64,000 nucleotides of DNA, from NCBI GenBank assembly GCA_021371965.1, contig JAJFVE010000153.1:1-64000 (forward strand), in the 5' to 3' direction. The notes under the pieces were generated by a model. It saw only the letters and a program-made list of their open reading frames with translations. It ran no database searches and was not told the origin of the DNA. The position numbers and the translations under genes were made by a program. This stretch comes from Planctomycetaceae bacterium (GTDB taxonomy: Bacteria; Planctomycetota; Phycisphaerae; SM23-33). This document shows positions 47,925-57,437 of this stretch, one piece after another; position 1 is the first letter of the stretch; each line of letters opens with the position of its first letter.

Positions 47925-48623
47925 GTGGATGACCATGACAAACAGACGGCCGGCGCGGCAGCAGGGCAGAACGCGATCGCGCCGGCGGGGAGTGGCTCCA
48001 GCATCGCCCATCATGGCAATCGCCGGGCGGATATTCTGGCAGCCGCGGGCAAGGCGTTTGACGCCCACGGCTACGCTGGAACGACGATGGACCAGATCGC
48101 CTCGCAGGCGGGGGTAGCCAAGGGCAGTTTGTACAACTATTTTCAGAGCAAGCAGGATCTGTTTCTGGCGCTGTTCAAGGAGTCCATCGCATCGGTCCAG
48201 CAGCAGACCGACGAGCTGATCGGCGAGCCGATCGCCTCGGGCGAAAAGCTACGGCGGCTGCTCGGAATGTGGTATCAGGACTTTGAGCATTTTCGTAGTC
48301 TCGGCGCGCTGGTGCTGGAGTTCTGGCTGGCGGCATCGCGGGAGGACCCGCAGGGTCCGATGATCCAGGCGATGCGCTGGCTTCACCGCGACCAGTGCCG
48401 GCGGATCGAGGCGATCGTGGCTCAGGGGGTGCAGCGCGGCGAGTTTCGCGACACCGACCCGCAGTGGGCCGGCGCGACGGTGATGGCCCTGCTCAACGGC
48501 CTGACGCTCCAGAGCATCCTGGGCGTCGGGGCGGCGGTGGACAAGGATTTTCTCGAGGCCCTCAAGAACGGCCTGGTGGCCAGCATGGCCGCCGGCGCGC
48601 CGCAGGGCTCCGACAGGCAGTGA
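47925..48623 (+). CDS. TetR/AcrR-family transcriptional repressor
   Basis: A 232-residue regulator with a ~30-residue variable N-terminus, then the TetR HTH: RRADILAAAGKAFDAHGYAG followed by TTMDQIASQAGVAKGSLYNY and FQSKQDLFLALF. The C-terminal ligand domain is helical and hydrophobic. The start GTG has GGAG about 9 nt upstream; a TTG two codons earlier is possible. It is followed after 13 bp by the RND adaptor, so it very probably controls the pump and itself. Confidence 0.9.
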   Translation: MDDHDKQTAGAAAGQNAIAPAGSGSSIAHHGNRRADILAAAGKAFDAHGYAGTTMDQIASQAGVAKGSLYNYFQSKQDLFLALFKESIASVQQQTDELIGEPIASGEKLRRLLGMWYQDFEHFRSLGALVLEFWLAASREDPQGPMIQAMRWLHRDQCRRIEAIVAQGVQRGEFRDTDPQWAGATVMALLNGLTLQSILGVGAAVDKDFLEALKNGLVASMAAGAPQGSDRQ

Positions 48624-48636
48624 AAGGGAGACGATC

Positions 48637-49968
48637 ATGAGTGACGGCAGATGTCAGAAGACCAGATCGGCGCGACGCGCAACTGCGTTGTTGAGCCCCG
48701 GCGTCCCTGAGGGGCGTGGCGACGCTCGTGCCACGGGTCATGCTGGTCTTGTGGGTCTGGTTCTGGTGGCCTTGATTGCGGTCCTGGCCGCTGGGTGCGG
48801 CAAGGAGGATCAGGCTCCGCCGCAACGTAAGGCCGTCAATGTCGCGGTTGAGACGATCCAGTCCATTGCGGAGATGCCCGACACCTTCGTCATTCCCGGC
48901 GTGGTCGAACCCAACCGCGTCGTGTCGGTCTGCGGCGAGGTGGCGGGGCGCATCATCAAGATCTACGGCCACGAGGGCCAGGTGGTGCGCAAGGGCGCCA
49001 AGCTCGTCGAGCTCAACACCGACCTGCTCAAGGCCGAGCTCGACCGCACGAGCAGCCAGTTGAACATCTCCCGGCGCGAGCTGGAGCGCATCGAGTCGCT
49101 GCACAAGCGTCAGCCGCCGCTGGCGACCGACAGCGAGCTGGACGTCGCGCGCAGCAATGCCGGCGTCAACCAGGCCCTCTACGACGCGGCCAAGGCCAAC
49201 TTCGAGCGTGCCACGATCGTGGCGCCCATCGACGGCGTGCTCAACCATCTGCCCAAGGAAGAAGGCGAGTTCATCCAGCCGGGCACGTGCATCGGCGAGA
49301 TCGTGGACCTCGACCCGGCAGTCGTTGTCGTCGACGCGCCCGAGCGCGACGTGGCGACGCTCAGGAAAGGCCACAGCGCCGAGGTCTACGTCGGCGTCTC
49401 GGACGATCCGCAGACGGCGGCGCAGGCCTCTGCCGGCGGTCCGGCGGCCACGCAGCCGCGGACGCTGCGGGGGACCCTCAGCTACATCAGCGAACTGGCC
49501 AACGCGCAGTCGCTGACCAGCCGCACCGAACTGACGGTGCCCAACGGCGAAGGCACCGGACCCGAAGGCAAAGGCCGCGCCCTGCGCAGCGGGCAGGTGG
49601 TCCGCGTGCGCCTGCAGCGCCAGGTTATTCACGACGCCATCATGGTGCCCCTGGGCGCCATCCTGCCGCTGGAAAAAGGCTACACCGTCTGGGTGGTCGA
49701 GAACAAGAAGGCCCAGCCGCGATTCGTGCGGGTGGGGCTGATGAAGGACGACCGCATCCGCGTACTGCCTTCCGACGGTCAGCCCGGCAACGGTCTGCGG
49801 CCGGGCGACCAACTCATCGTCGAAGGCCAGCAGTACGTCGGGCCCGGGCAGGACGTGGAGGTGCGCAGCGTCAGGGCGCCGGACTCGCCCGGCGCTGCCG
49901 AGAGCCCGCGCCCCATCGCCGCCGAGGGGGCGGTCCAACCCGCCCAGAGCAAGACTTCTACCAGGTGA
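48637..49968 (+). CDS. RND efflux periplasmic adaptor lipoprotein
   Basis: A 443-residue membrane-fusion protein linking the pump to an outer-membrane channel. A lipobox (VLAAGC) lies at about 50-55, unusually far in; the ~20 residues before the hydrophobic signal (LLSPGVPEGRGDARATGHAG) look repeat-derived. The body follows the HlyD/AcrA order: GEVAGRIIKIYGHEGQVVRK, a coiled-coil hairpin (about 125-190), IVAPIDGVLNHLPKEEGEFI, then beta-barrel and membrane-proximal domains. A Pro/Ala/Ser-rich tail ends the protein. No TolC-like gene follows. Confidence 0.88.
   Translation: MSDGRCQKTRSARRATALLSPGVPEGRGDARATGHAGLVGLVLVALIAVLAAGCGKEDQAPPQRKAVNVAVETIQSIAEMPDTFVIPGVVEPNRVVSVCGEVAGRIIKIYGHEGQVVRKGAKLVELNTDLLKAELDRTSSQLNISRRELERIESLHKRQPPLATDSELDVARSNAGVNQALYDAAKANFERATIVAPIDGVLNHLPKEEGEFIQPGTCIGEIVDLDPAVVVVDAPERDVATLRKGHSAEVYVGVSDDPQTAAQASAGGPAATQPRTLRGTLSYISELANAQSLTSRTELTVPNGEGTGPEGKGRALRSGQVVRVRLQRQVIHDAIMVPLGAILPLEKGYTVWVVENKKAQPRFVRVGLMKDDRIRVLPSDGQPGNGLRPGDQLIVEGQQYVGPGQDVEVRSVRAPDSPGAAESPRPIAAEGAVQPAQSKTSTR
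48695..48736. repeat. Hairpin repeat inside RND adaptor leader
   Basis: GCCCC…GGGGC and CGTGGC…GCCACG form two consecutive hairpins within the leader codons. TGGCGACGC is shared with the MITE-like element at 971-1116. Confidence 0.45.
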
Positions 49969-49975
49969 CCCCGCC

Positions 49976-52900
49976 GTGATTATCACCGACGCCGCCATCA
50001 AAAACCGCACCACGATCATGGTCATGATTCTGCTGATCATCGTGGCCGGCGTGTACAGCTACATGACGCTGCCGCGGGAGAGTTTCCCCGACGTGCAGAT
50101 TCCCAAGGTGCTGGTGACGACGACGTATGAAGGCGTCAGCCCCGAGGACGTCGAGACCTCCGTTACGATGAAACTCGAGGACAAGCTCGCCGGCCTCAAG
50201 GGACTCAAGGAGATGCGCTCCAGCAGCGCCGAGGGCATGAGCCTGATCTCGCTGGAGTTCTATCCCGAGATCGTCATCGACGACGCCCTGCAGTACGTGC
50301 GCGACCGCGTCGACCTGGCCAAGCCCGACCTGCCGGCCGTTGAGGAACGCAAGGAACCCACCATCACCGAGATCAACCTCCAGGAGATGCCGATCCTGAT
50401 GATCAACGTCTCGGGCGACCCGTCTCCGGCGCGGCTGAAGGTCATCGCCGACCGCCTGCAGGACGAGATGGAGAAGATTCCCGGCGTGATGGAGTGCCAG
50501 GTCATCGGCGCGCGGGTGCGCGAGATCCGCGTCGAGATCGACCCCGACCGCCTTGCCGCCTACGGCCTGAGCATCCCCGAGGTCATGCAGCTTATTCCGT
50601 CCGAGAACGTCAACGTCTCAGCCGGCGGGCTGGAGACCAAAGGCATGCGGTTCAACATCCGCGTTCCGGCCGAGTTCCGCAAGCCCGAGGAGGTGGATCT
50701 GCTGCCCGTGGCCACTCGCGACGGGCGGACGATCTACCTCTCCGACGTGGCGAGCATCCACGACACCTTCCGCGACCGCGACACGTACTCGCGCCTCAAC
50801 GGCGCCGAGAGCATCACCGTGGCCGTCAAGAAGCGCGCCGGCGCCAACATCATCGACATCACCGACACGGCCAAGGTCGTGCTCGATCATTTCCGCGCCT
50901 CGGTGCCCCTGGGCGTGACGTTCCAGATCACGATGGACCAGAGCGACCACATCCGCAGCATGATCAGCGACCTGGAGAACAATATCTTCACCGGCCTGGT
51001 GCTGGTGGTGCTGGTGCTGATGGTGTTCATGGGCTTGCGCACCAGCCTGATCGTCTCGACGATCATCCCGCTGAGCATGCTGCTGAGCTTCGCCGTCATC
51101 CAGATGCTGGGCTACACGCTGAACATGATGATCCTGTTCGGTCTGATCATGTCCCTGGGGATGCTCGTCGACAACGCCATCGTCATCGTCGAGAACATCT
51201 ACCGCCACATGCAGATAGGCTACACGCGCATCGAGGCCGCCCGCCGCGGCACGGCCGAGGTCGCCTGGCCGGTCATCACCAGCACCTTGACGACGCTGGC
51301 GGCGTTCGCCCCGCTGATGTTCTGGCCGGGCATCATGGGCAGCTTCATGAAGTACCTGCCCATCTGCCTGATCATCACGCTGCTGTGCTCGCTGGCGGTG
51401 GCGCTGGTGATCAACCCGACCATCTGCTCGATGTTCGGCGGCGGCGTCAAATGCAAGATCGAAGCCGCCCGCCGCGACCCGCCGATCATCCGCGCGTATC
51501 GCTGGGCGCTGGGCAAGGCCCTGGCGCACCGCCGCGTCACGCTGGGCGGCTCGTTCCTGATCCTGGCGCTGACGATCGTGGCCTTTGGCTTCCTCGGCCA
51601 TGGTGTGCAGCTCTTTCCCGATACCGAGCCTCGCAACGCCCTGGTGAAGATCCGCGCCCCGCAAGGCACCAATATCAACGAGACCAACCGCATTGCCCTG
51701 GAGGTCGAGAAGCGCATTAAGCCGCACTGGAAGGAGCACGAGCTGGAGTACATGGTCAGCAACGTCGGCTCGCCGGGCAACGCCATCAGCGCGGCGCTGA
51801 CGGGCGAATCGTCGGGTCCGCACGCGGCCACCCTCACGCTGCAGTTTCTCAAGTTCGAGGACCGAAAGAAGGATTCGACGCTGGCCATCAACGCCATGCG
51901 CGAGTACCTGGCCGACATCCCCGGCGTCGAGCTGGTCGTCGAAAAACCCCAGAACGGCCCGCCCACAGGCGCGGCCGTCACCGTGCGGTTCATCGGCGAA
52001 GACTTCAAGAAGCTCTCGGTCCTGGCCGCACAGGGGCAGGCGATGATCGCCGACGTCAACGGCCTGGCGAGCCTCACCAGCGACTACGAAGCGGCCCGCC
52101 CGGAACTGCGCATGAAGGTCGACCGCCGCCGCGCCGCCCGCCTGGGCGTCAACAGCCGCGTGATCGGCAACTTCCTCAAGACCGCCATCTTCGGATCCAA
52201 GGTCGGCATCTATCGCCAGTTCAACGACGAGTACGATATCACCATCCGCCTGCCCGAGTCGCAGCGAAGCCGCATCCAGGACACGCTGCGCCTGCGGGTG
52301 CCCGCCAGCGGCGGCAAGCCCGTGCCCCTCTCGTCGCTGGGCGAGTTCACCTACGCCGGCGGGTTCGGGACGATCAGCCGGGTCGCCCAGAAACGCGTCA
52401 TCACCCTCTCCGGCGACGCCCAGGGACGCCTGAGCACCGAAGTGCTCGCCGAAGTCCAGCAGCGCCTAGGCACCCTGGGCCGCCAGACCCTGCGGTACAG
52501 CGACGTCAAAGACTGGAGGGCCTTCGCCCAGGCGATGATCGCCCCCAAGGGCTTCGGCGGGCGACTGCTCGCCACGGCTGCGGGCAAAAGAGCTGACCTT
52601 GCCCTGGCCCTGCGCGCCCTGGCGGGCGAGCCCGCCGCTCGATCCGAAATGGCGCGGCGCATGGCGGCCGACCACGCCCAGGCAAAGGCCGAAGCGCCCC
52701 GGACGCAGCCGGCAACTTCGCCTGCCGTCCCCGGCGACCAGGCCATCGACGCCTTCTGCCGCGACGCGGCGCTCAAGGCCGTCAATGCGGCGCTGACCAC
52801 GCCCGGCGTCGTCCAGGCCGCCGACATGGGCAAGACCGAACAGGACGACGCCGAACGCAAGCTGCTCGCCGCCGGCAAGCTCTCCAAGGACGACGTGCTG

Positions 52901-53629
52901 CGGCTCAACCGCAAGGCCCTGACGGCAGCGCTTCCGGGCCTGGTCGGTCCGCCGGACCGCCTGGTCGTCGACGAAGGCTACCGCGTCAGTTACGCCGGAG
53001 AGGAAGAGGAGCGGCAGAATGCCCTGGGCTTCCTGCTCAAGGCCTTCATCTTCGCCCTGATCTTCATAACGTTGATTCTGGTGATCCAGTTCAATACGAT
53101 CTCGATTCCGATGATCATCATGGTCACGGTGCTGCTGAGCCTGGAGGGCGTGCTGATCGGGCTGATGGCCACGGCCACGCCCTTCAGCATCATCATGACG
53201 GGCATCGGCGTGATCAGTCTGGCAGGCATCGTCGTCAACAACGCCATCGTGCTGCTGGACTACACCCGACAGCTCCAGAAGCAGGGCAAGGAACTGATCG
53301 AGGCCACCATCGAAGCCGGCGCCACCCGCCTGCGACCGGTGTTCCTGACGGCCATCACCACGCTGCTGGGCCTGGTGCCCACCGCCATGGGAATGGGTGT
53401 GGACCTGCAGAACCTGACCTTCGCCACCAAGAGCGAGTCCAGTCAGTTCTGGCGCCCGATGGCCGTCTCGATCATCTTCGGCCTGGGTATCGCCACCGTG
53501 CTGACGCTGATCGTCGTGCCGGCCCTGTACGTCAGCTTCGCCCGTCTGAGCGAACGGTTCTTCTGGGGCGGCGGCCTGAAGAAAGCCGGTGACGACTCGC
53601 AAGCCGAACTGGAAAAAGAAGATTACTAG
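49976..53629 (+). CDS. RND-family efflux pump (AcrB/CusA-like) with extra domain
   Basis: A 1217-residue inner-membrane proton-driven exporter, longer than the usual ~1040. The N-terminal helix (TTIMVMILLIIVAGVYSYM), porter domains, the TM4 motif MLVDNAIVIVENIYRHM, and the TM10 repeat VVNNAIVLLDYTRQLQKQG are present. TM4 has Asp-Asn rather than Asp-Asp, a common variant. Residues about 832-990 are an Ala-rich insertion with a TQPATSPAV linker where other pumps have ~15 residues before TM8. The start is GTG, 7 bp after the adaptor stop. Substrate unknown. Confidence 0.9.
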   Translation: MIITDAAIKNRTTIMVMILLIIVAGVYSYMTLPRESFPDVQIPKVLVTTTYEGVSPEDVETSVTMKLEDKLAGLKGLKEMRSSSAEGMSLISLEFYPEIVIDDALQYVRDRVDLAKPDLPAVEERKEPTITEINLQEMPILMINVSGDPSPARLKVIADRLQDEMEKIPGVMECQVIGARVREIRVEIDPDRLAAYGLSIPEVMQLIPSENVNVSAGGLETKGMRFNIRVPAEFRKPEEVDLLPVATRDGRTIYLSDVASIHDTFRDRDTYSRLNGAESITVAVKKRAGANIIDITDTAKVVLDHFRASVPLGVTFQITMDQSDHIRSMISDLENNIFTGLVLVVLVLMVFMGLRTSLIVSTIIPLSMLLSFAVIQMLGYTLNMMILFGLIMSLGMLVDNAIVIVENIYRHMQIGYTRIEAARRGTAEVAWPVITSTLTTLAAFAPLMFWPGIMGSFMKYLPICLIITLLCSLAVALVINPTICSMFGGGVKCKIEAARRDPPIIRAYRWALGKALAHRRVTLGGSFLILALTIVAFGFLGHGVQLFPDTEPRNALVKIRAPQGTNINETNRIALEVEKRIKPHWKEHELEYMVSNVGSPGNAISAALTGESSGPHAATLTLQFLKFEDRKKDSTLAINAMREYLADIPGVELVVEKPQNGPPTGAAVTVRFIGEDFKKLSVLAAQGQAMIADVNGLASLTSDYEAARPELRMKVDRRRAARLGVNSRVIGNFLKTAIFGSKVGIYRQFNDEYDITIRLPESQRSRIQDTLRLRVPASGGKPVPLSSLGEFTYAGGFGTISRVAQKRVITLSGDAQGRLSTEVLAEVQQRLGTLGRQTLRYSDVKDWRAFAQAMIAPKGFGGRLLATAAGKRADLALALRALAGEPAARSEMARRMAADHAQAKAEAPRTQPATSPAVPGDQAIDAFCRDAALKAVNAALTTPGVVQAADMGKTEQDDAERKLLAAGKLSKDDVLRLNRKALTAALPGLVGPPDRLVVDEGYRVSYAGEEEERQNALGFLLKAFIFALIFITLILVIQFNTISIPMIIMVTVLLSLEGVLIGLMATATPFSIIMTGIGVISLAGIVVNNAIVLLDYTRQLQKQGKELIEATIEAGATRLRPVFLTAITTLLGLVPTAMGMGVDLQNLTFATKSESSQFWRPMAVSIIFGLGIATVLTLIVVPALYVSFARLSERFFWGGGLKKAGDDSQAELEKEDY

Positions 53630-53665
53630 AAGCCGACCCCAGGCCCTCGATCGCTCGCTACGAGT

Positions 53666-53693
53666 GCGTCCCCAGGGGACGCTTTGGTTGTTT
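53666..53693 (+). terminator. Rho-independent terminator of the RND operon
   Basis: GCGTCCCCAGGGGACGC is a perfect hairpin (8-bp stem) followed by TTTGGTTGTTT, 37 bp after the pump stop codon. Confidence 0.65.
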
Positions 53694-53740
53694 CTCGTCC
53701 CGGGGTTGGCATGGTGCCCCCACTATTCCGTGAAGAACCT

Positions 53741-53783
53741 CAAAAGAAATCCTCGATCCTTCGCCATGGCGAGGATCGAGGAT
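53741..53783 (-). terminator. Rho-independent terminator of rpsT
   Basis: On the minus strand ATCCTCGATCC pairs with GGATCGAGGAT around an inner TCGCCATGGCGA palindrome, followed by TTTCTTTT. It lies 22 bp beyond the rpsT stop. A third GATATCGAGGAT unit flanks it. Confidence 0.8.
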
Positions 53784-53805
53784 CTGATATCGAGGATCTG
53801 GTTTC

Positions 53806-54075
53806 TTACTTCTTGGCGGCCGCGGCGACGCGCTTGGCCAGACGGCTCTTGCGTCGGGCGGCGGTGTTCTTGTGGATAGTGCCCTTGGCGGCGATCTTGT
53901 CCAGGCGCTTGTAGACGACCTTGAGTTCGGCGGCGGCCTGGTCGGCCTTTCCGGCGTCGATCGAGGCTTCGAGCTGGCGGACGGAGTCCTTGATCTGGTT
54001 CTTGCGCCAGCGGTTGCGCATGTTCTGCTTGACGTTCTGCCGGATGCGTTTCTTGGATGAGGGTCTGTTTGCCAC
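53806..54075 (-). CDS. rpsT: 30S ribosomal protein S20
   Basis: An 89-residue small-subunit protein that binds 16S rRNA early in assembly. The GTG start at 54073-54075 gives the conserved (M)ANRPSSKKRIRQNVKQNMRN; a more distant ATG would add 12 unlikely residues. GGGAG lies 8 nt upstream. The protein is rich in Lys/Arg/Ala as the family is. It has its own promoter and terminator, so it is monocistronic. Confidence 0.93.
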   Translation of the reverse strand: MANRPSSKKRIRQNVKQNMRNRWRKNQIKDSVRQLEASIDAGKADQAAAELKVVYKRLDKIAAKGTIHKNTAARRKSRLAKRVAAAAKK

Positions 54076-54381
54076 GTCATACTCCCGGGCCCGCAGGCCC
54101 GCATGTTTCATTCAACCTTGGAAGATCGGGGATTATACAGCAATGCTCGCCCGGGACAAGCAAAATTAAGCGGGTTCTTGCACTGGATTCCCATTGTCGA
54201 TTTGTCGGCGAAACGTCACCTTACGATGCGGCGGCGAGCGCGGCGCCCAGGACCACTCCTTCAAGTATTGAAGTTAGAGACCAGACCTTCCCGGCAATAG
54301 AGGGCACAGGCTGGACGTTTTGACTTCTTGGGGGCAGGGGTGAATCGTTATCATTGAGTCGGCGTGGGAGCGGAGAGTGCG
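54076..54381. other. Divergent intergenic region rpsT / DUF1549 operon
   Basis: This 306-bp gap holds the rpsT promoter on the minus strand. On the plus-strand side TTGACT occurs at 54320-54325, but no good -10 box follows at the right distance. No other gene or strong hairpin is seen. Confidence 0.5.
54132..54159 (-). promoter_or_regulatory. rpsT promoter
   Basis: On the minus strand TTGTCC (54154-54159) and TATAAT (54132-54137) are 16 bp apart. This leaves a leader of about 50 nt before the GTG start of rpsT. Confidence 0.65.
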
Positions 54382-56088
54382 ATGAAGGCGTGGGTGACAT
54401 TTGTGTTGGCGGCGTTGGCGGCGTCGGCTGGACCGTATGCGGGGGAGCAGCCGGTAGCCGGCAAGGAGCCCCCTGCTGCGCTGGCGGCGTCGCGCCCCGC
54501 CTCGCGTGCGGCCTCACGTGCGGCCTCGCGGGGCGTCTGGCGATCTTCGCGTCCGGCGGTACGGGCGGTTCCACGGCCGGACTGGTGGACGCTGTTGGCG
54601 CCGGCGCCGGCAGCGGTTGCTCCAGTCGTTCCGCAGACGCCCATCGACGTGGCGGTTTCGGCGCGGCTGAAGGCCTTGCACATCGAGCCGGCGCCGCTGT
54701 GCTCGGACGCGGTGTTCGTGCGGCGGGCGTACCTGGACGTGATCGGGACGCTGCCGACGGCCGAGGAGGCGCTGGACTTCATCGGCAACACCAGCCCCGA
54801 CAAGCGGCGCGTGCTGATCGACCGCCTGATGCAGCGCGAGGAGTTCGCCGACTACTGGGCGATGAAGTGGGGCGACATCCTGCGCATCAAGGCCGAGTTC
54901 CCCATCAACCTCTGGCCCAACGCCGCCCAGGCGTATCACCACTGGGTGCTCGACGCGATCCGCAAAAACAAGCCCTACGACGTCTTTGCCCGCGAGCTGC
55001 TCACCGCCGGCGGGAGCAACTTCTCCTGCCCCGAGGTGAACTTCTACCGCGCCATGCAGAACCGCACCAGCACGGGCGTGGCCACCACCGTCGCCCTGAC
55101 GTTCATGGGCACGCGGGCGGAGAAATGGCCCAAGGACCGCCTGGCCGGCATGGCGGGCTTCTTCGACCTCATCGCCTACAAGAACACTTCCGAGTGGAAG
55201 GAAGAGATCGTCTACTTCGACCTTGCAAAGGCCTCGACCAAGCCGATGCCTGCGGCCGTTTTCCCCGACGGCACGGTTGCGGCGTTGGCGGCAGGTCGCG
55301 ACCCGCGCGTGGCCTTTGCCGACTGGCTGATCACGCCGAAGAATCCGTGGTTCACGCGGGCGATCGTCAACCGCTCGTGGTCGTGGCTGCTGGGGCGCGG
55401 GATCATTCACGAGACCGACGACATCCGTCCCGACAACCCGCCGTCGAACCCCGAGCTGCTGGCGCTGCTGGAGCGCGAGCTGATCGCCTCGAAGTACGAC
55501 CTGCGGGGGCTCTTTCGCCTGATTCTCAACTCGCAGACGTACCAGCGCGCCTCGGCCGGCGGCACAGGCGGCGAACAGGCGGCCGCCAACTTCGCTCGCT
55601 ACCCGCTGCGCCGTCTGGACGCCGAGGTGCTCATCGACGCGCTGTGCCAGATCAGCGGCACGACCGAGAAGTACACCAGCGCCATCCCCGAGCCCTTCAC
55701 GTTCATACCGGCCGACCAGCGCGCCATCGCCCTGCCTGACGGGAGCATCACCAGCACGTTTCTGGACATGTTCGGCCGCCCCGCCCGCGACACGGGACTC
55801 GATAGCGAGCGCAACAACCGCATGACGCCCGCGCAGCGCCTGCACCTGCTCAACTCGACCCACGTCGGACAGAAGATCCAGCGAAGCCTGGCCCGGCTCG
55901 ACGTGCAGGGACTGCGCGACCGCCCGCGTGAAACGATGGACCACATCTACCTGACGATCCTCTCGCGGTATCCCACCCGGGACGAACTGATCGCCGCCGG
56001 ACAGTACCTGCGCGACCGCCGCGCCGAGGGCGTGGCGGACCTGGTCTGGGCGATGATCAACAGCGACGAATTCCTCTACCGCCACTAG
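54382..56088 (+). CDS. DUF1549/DUF1553 domain protein
   Basis: A 568-residue exported protein of the planctomycete DUF1549-DUF1553 group, of unknown function. The signal is VTFVLAALAASAGPYAG, followed by a SRPASRAASRAASR linker. DUF1549 spans about 80-280 (FVRRAYLDVIGTLPTAEEAL, YWAMKWGDILRIKAEFPINL); DUF1553 about 305-560 (DPRVAFADWLITPKNPWFTR, LILNSQTYQRAS, INSDEFLYRH). It lacks the N-terminal CxxCH cytochrome domain seen in many relatives. GGAG lies 6 nt before the ATG. It is followed after 8 bp by the DUF1501 gene, its usual partner. Confidence 0.9.
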   Translation: MKAWVTFVLAALAASAGPYAGEQPVAGKEPPAALAASRPASRAASRAASRGVWRSSRPAVRAVPRPDWWTLLAPAPAAVAPVVPQTPIDVAVSARLKALHIEPAPLCSDAVFVRRAYLDVIGTLPTAEEALDFIGNTSPDKRRVLIDRLMQREEFADYWAMKWGDILRIKAEFPINLWPNAAQAYHHWVLDAIRKNKPYDVFARELLTAGGSNFSCPEVNFYRAMQNRTSTGVATTVALTFMGTRAEKWPKDRLAGMAGFFDLIAYKNTSEWKEEIVYFDLAKASTKPMPAAVFPDGTVAALAAGRDPRVAFADWLITPKNPWFTRAIVNRSWSWLLGRGIIHETDDIRPDNPPSNPELLALLERELIASKYDLRGLFRLILNSQTYQRASAGGTGGEQAAANFARYPLRRLDAEVLIDALCQISGTTEKYTSAIPEPFTFIPADQRAIALPDGSITSTFLDMFGRPARDTGLDSERNNRMTPAQRLHLLNSTHVGQKIQRSLARLDVQGLRDRPRETMDHIYLTILSRYPTRDELIAAGQYLRDRRAEGVADLVWAMINSDEFLYRH

Positions 56089-56096
56089 GTGAACCC

Positions 56097-57437
56097 ATGG
56101 ACAACCCAATGACGCGGCGTGAACTGATGCAACTGGGCCTGGGTGCCGCAGGCGCTGCCGCCGCGGCCGGACTGCTCCCGCGACGGGCGCTGGCCGCCCT
56201 CGATGCCGCCAGCCAACCGGCCCCGGCGGGCAAAGCCAAGGCCGTCATCCAGATCTGGCTCTGGGGCGGCCCGTGCCACATCGACACCTTCGACCCCAAG
56301 CCCAAAGCCGGGCCGGAATACTGCGGTCCCCTCGACAAGCCTATCGCCACCAACGTCCCGGGCATCCAGATCGGCGAGTTGCTGCCACTGCTGGCCAAGC
56401 AGGCCGACAAGTACTCGATCATCCGCAGCATGACCCACGGCAACAACGGCCACGAGACGGCGGCGTACATTGTTCAGACCGGTCGCCAGCCGGGCGGGCG
56501 GCTGGTCTTCCCCAGCGTGGGGGCGGTGGTGAGCCTCTTCAAAGGTTACGGCGCCGGGTACAAGGGGCTGATCCCGCCGTACATCGTCATGACGCAACTG
56601 CAGGGTCGGTTCTCCGAGGCGGGCTTCCTGGGCTCGAAGTACAAACCCTTCGCCACCGGCGGCGATCCGCGTCAGCCGCGATTCGCCGTCGAAGGCGTCG
56701 TCGCCGCCGGCATCAGCGACCAGCGGCAGAAGGACCGCCGCGCGCTGAAGGACCGCCTCGACGCCCTGCGCCGCGCCGCCGGCAGCGACGCCGAGCTCGC
56801 CGCCGCGGCGGCGGCCGAAGAGCAGGCCTATGGGCTGATCCTGGGCGACGAGGGCAAGGTTTTCGACCTCACGCAGGAGAAGGCGGAGTTGCGCGAGCGG
56901 TACGGCAATAGCACGTTCGGGCAGGCGTGCCTGGTGGCGCGTCGCCTGGTCGAGCGCGGCGTGCCGTACGTGACCATCAATTACGGTGGATGGGACACCC
57001 ACAAGCAGCACTTCCAGGCCATGCGCCGCATGCTGCCGGACATGGACAAGGGCATGGCGACGCTGCTGGCCGACCTGTCCGACCATCGCATGCTCGACAG
57101 CACCATCGTCTGGTGGAGCGGCGAGTTCGGGCGCACCCCCAAGGTCCAGAACGAGGCGCCCTGGAACGGCGGACGCGGGCACTACGGCAAGGTGTTCTCC
57201 GCCATGCTCGCCGGCGGCGGGTTCAAGGGCGGCCACGTCGTCGGGGCCTCGGACGCTCGCGGCGAAGATGTCCAGGACCGCCCCGTGTACCCCGCCGACC
57301 TGATCGCCAGCATGTACGAACTGCTGGGCATCGACGACCAGGCCAAGCTGCCCAATCCCGAAGGGCTGCCGATCTTCGCCGTGCCGTCGGCGGCCGAGGG
57401 CATCAAAATGGCCGGGCGGCTCAAGGAGATCATGTGA
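56097..57437 (+). CDS. DUF1501 family secreted protein
   Basis: A 446-residue protein with a Tat-type leader (MTRRELMQLGLGAAGAAAAA), so it is probably exported folded. DUF1501 proteins resemble the alkaline-phosphatase/sulfatase fold; visible pieces are IWLWGGPCHIDTFDPKPKAG, SMTHGNNGHETAAYI, VTINYGGWDTHKQHF and VWWSGEFGRTPKVQ. Reaction unknown. It overlaps the following gene (GTGA). Confidence 0.9.
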   Translation: MDNPMTRRELMQLGLGAAGAAAAAGLLPRRALAALDAASQPAPAGKAKAVIQIWLWGGPCHIDTFDPKPKAGPEYCGPLDKPIATNVPGIQIGELLPLLAKQADKYSIIRSMTHGNNGHETAAYIVQTGRQPGGRLVFPSVGAVVSLFKGYGAGYKGLIPPYIVMTQLQGRFSEAGFLGSKYKPFATGGDPRQPRFAVEGVVAAGISDQRQKDRRALKDRLDALRRAAGSDAELAAAAAAEEQAYGLILGDEGKVFDLTQEKAELRERYGNSTFGQACLVARRLVERGVPYVTINYGGWDTHKQHFQAMRRMLPDMDKGMATLLADLSDHRMLDSTIVWWSGEFGRTPKVQNEAPWNGGRGHYGKVFSAMLAGGGFKGGHVVGASDARGEDVQDRPVYPADLIASMYELLGIDDQAKLPNPEGLPIFAVPSAAEGIKMAGRLKEIM

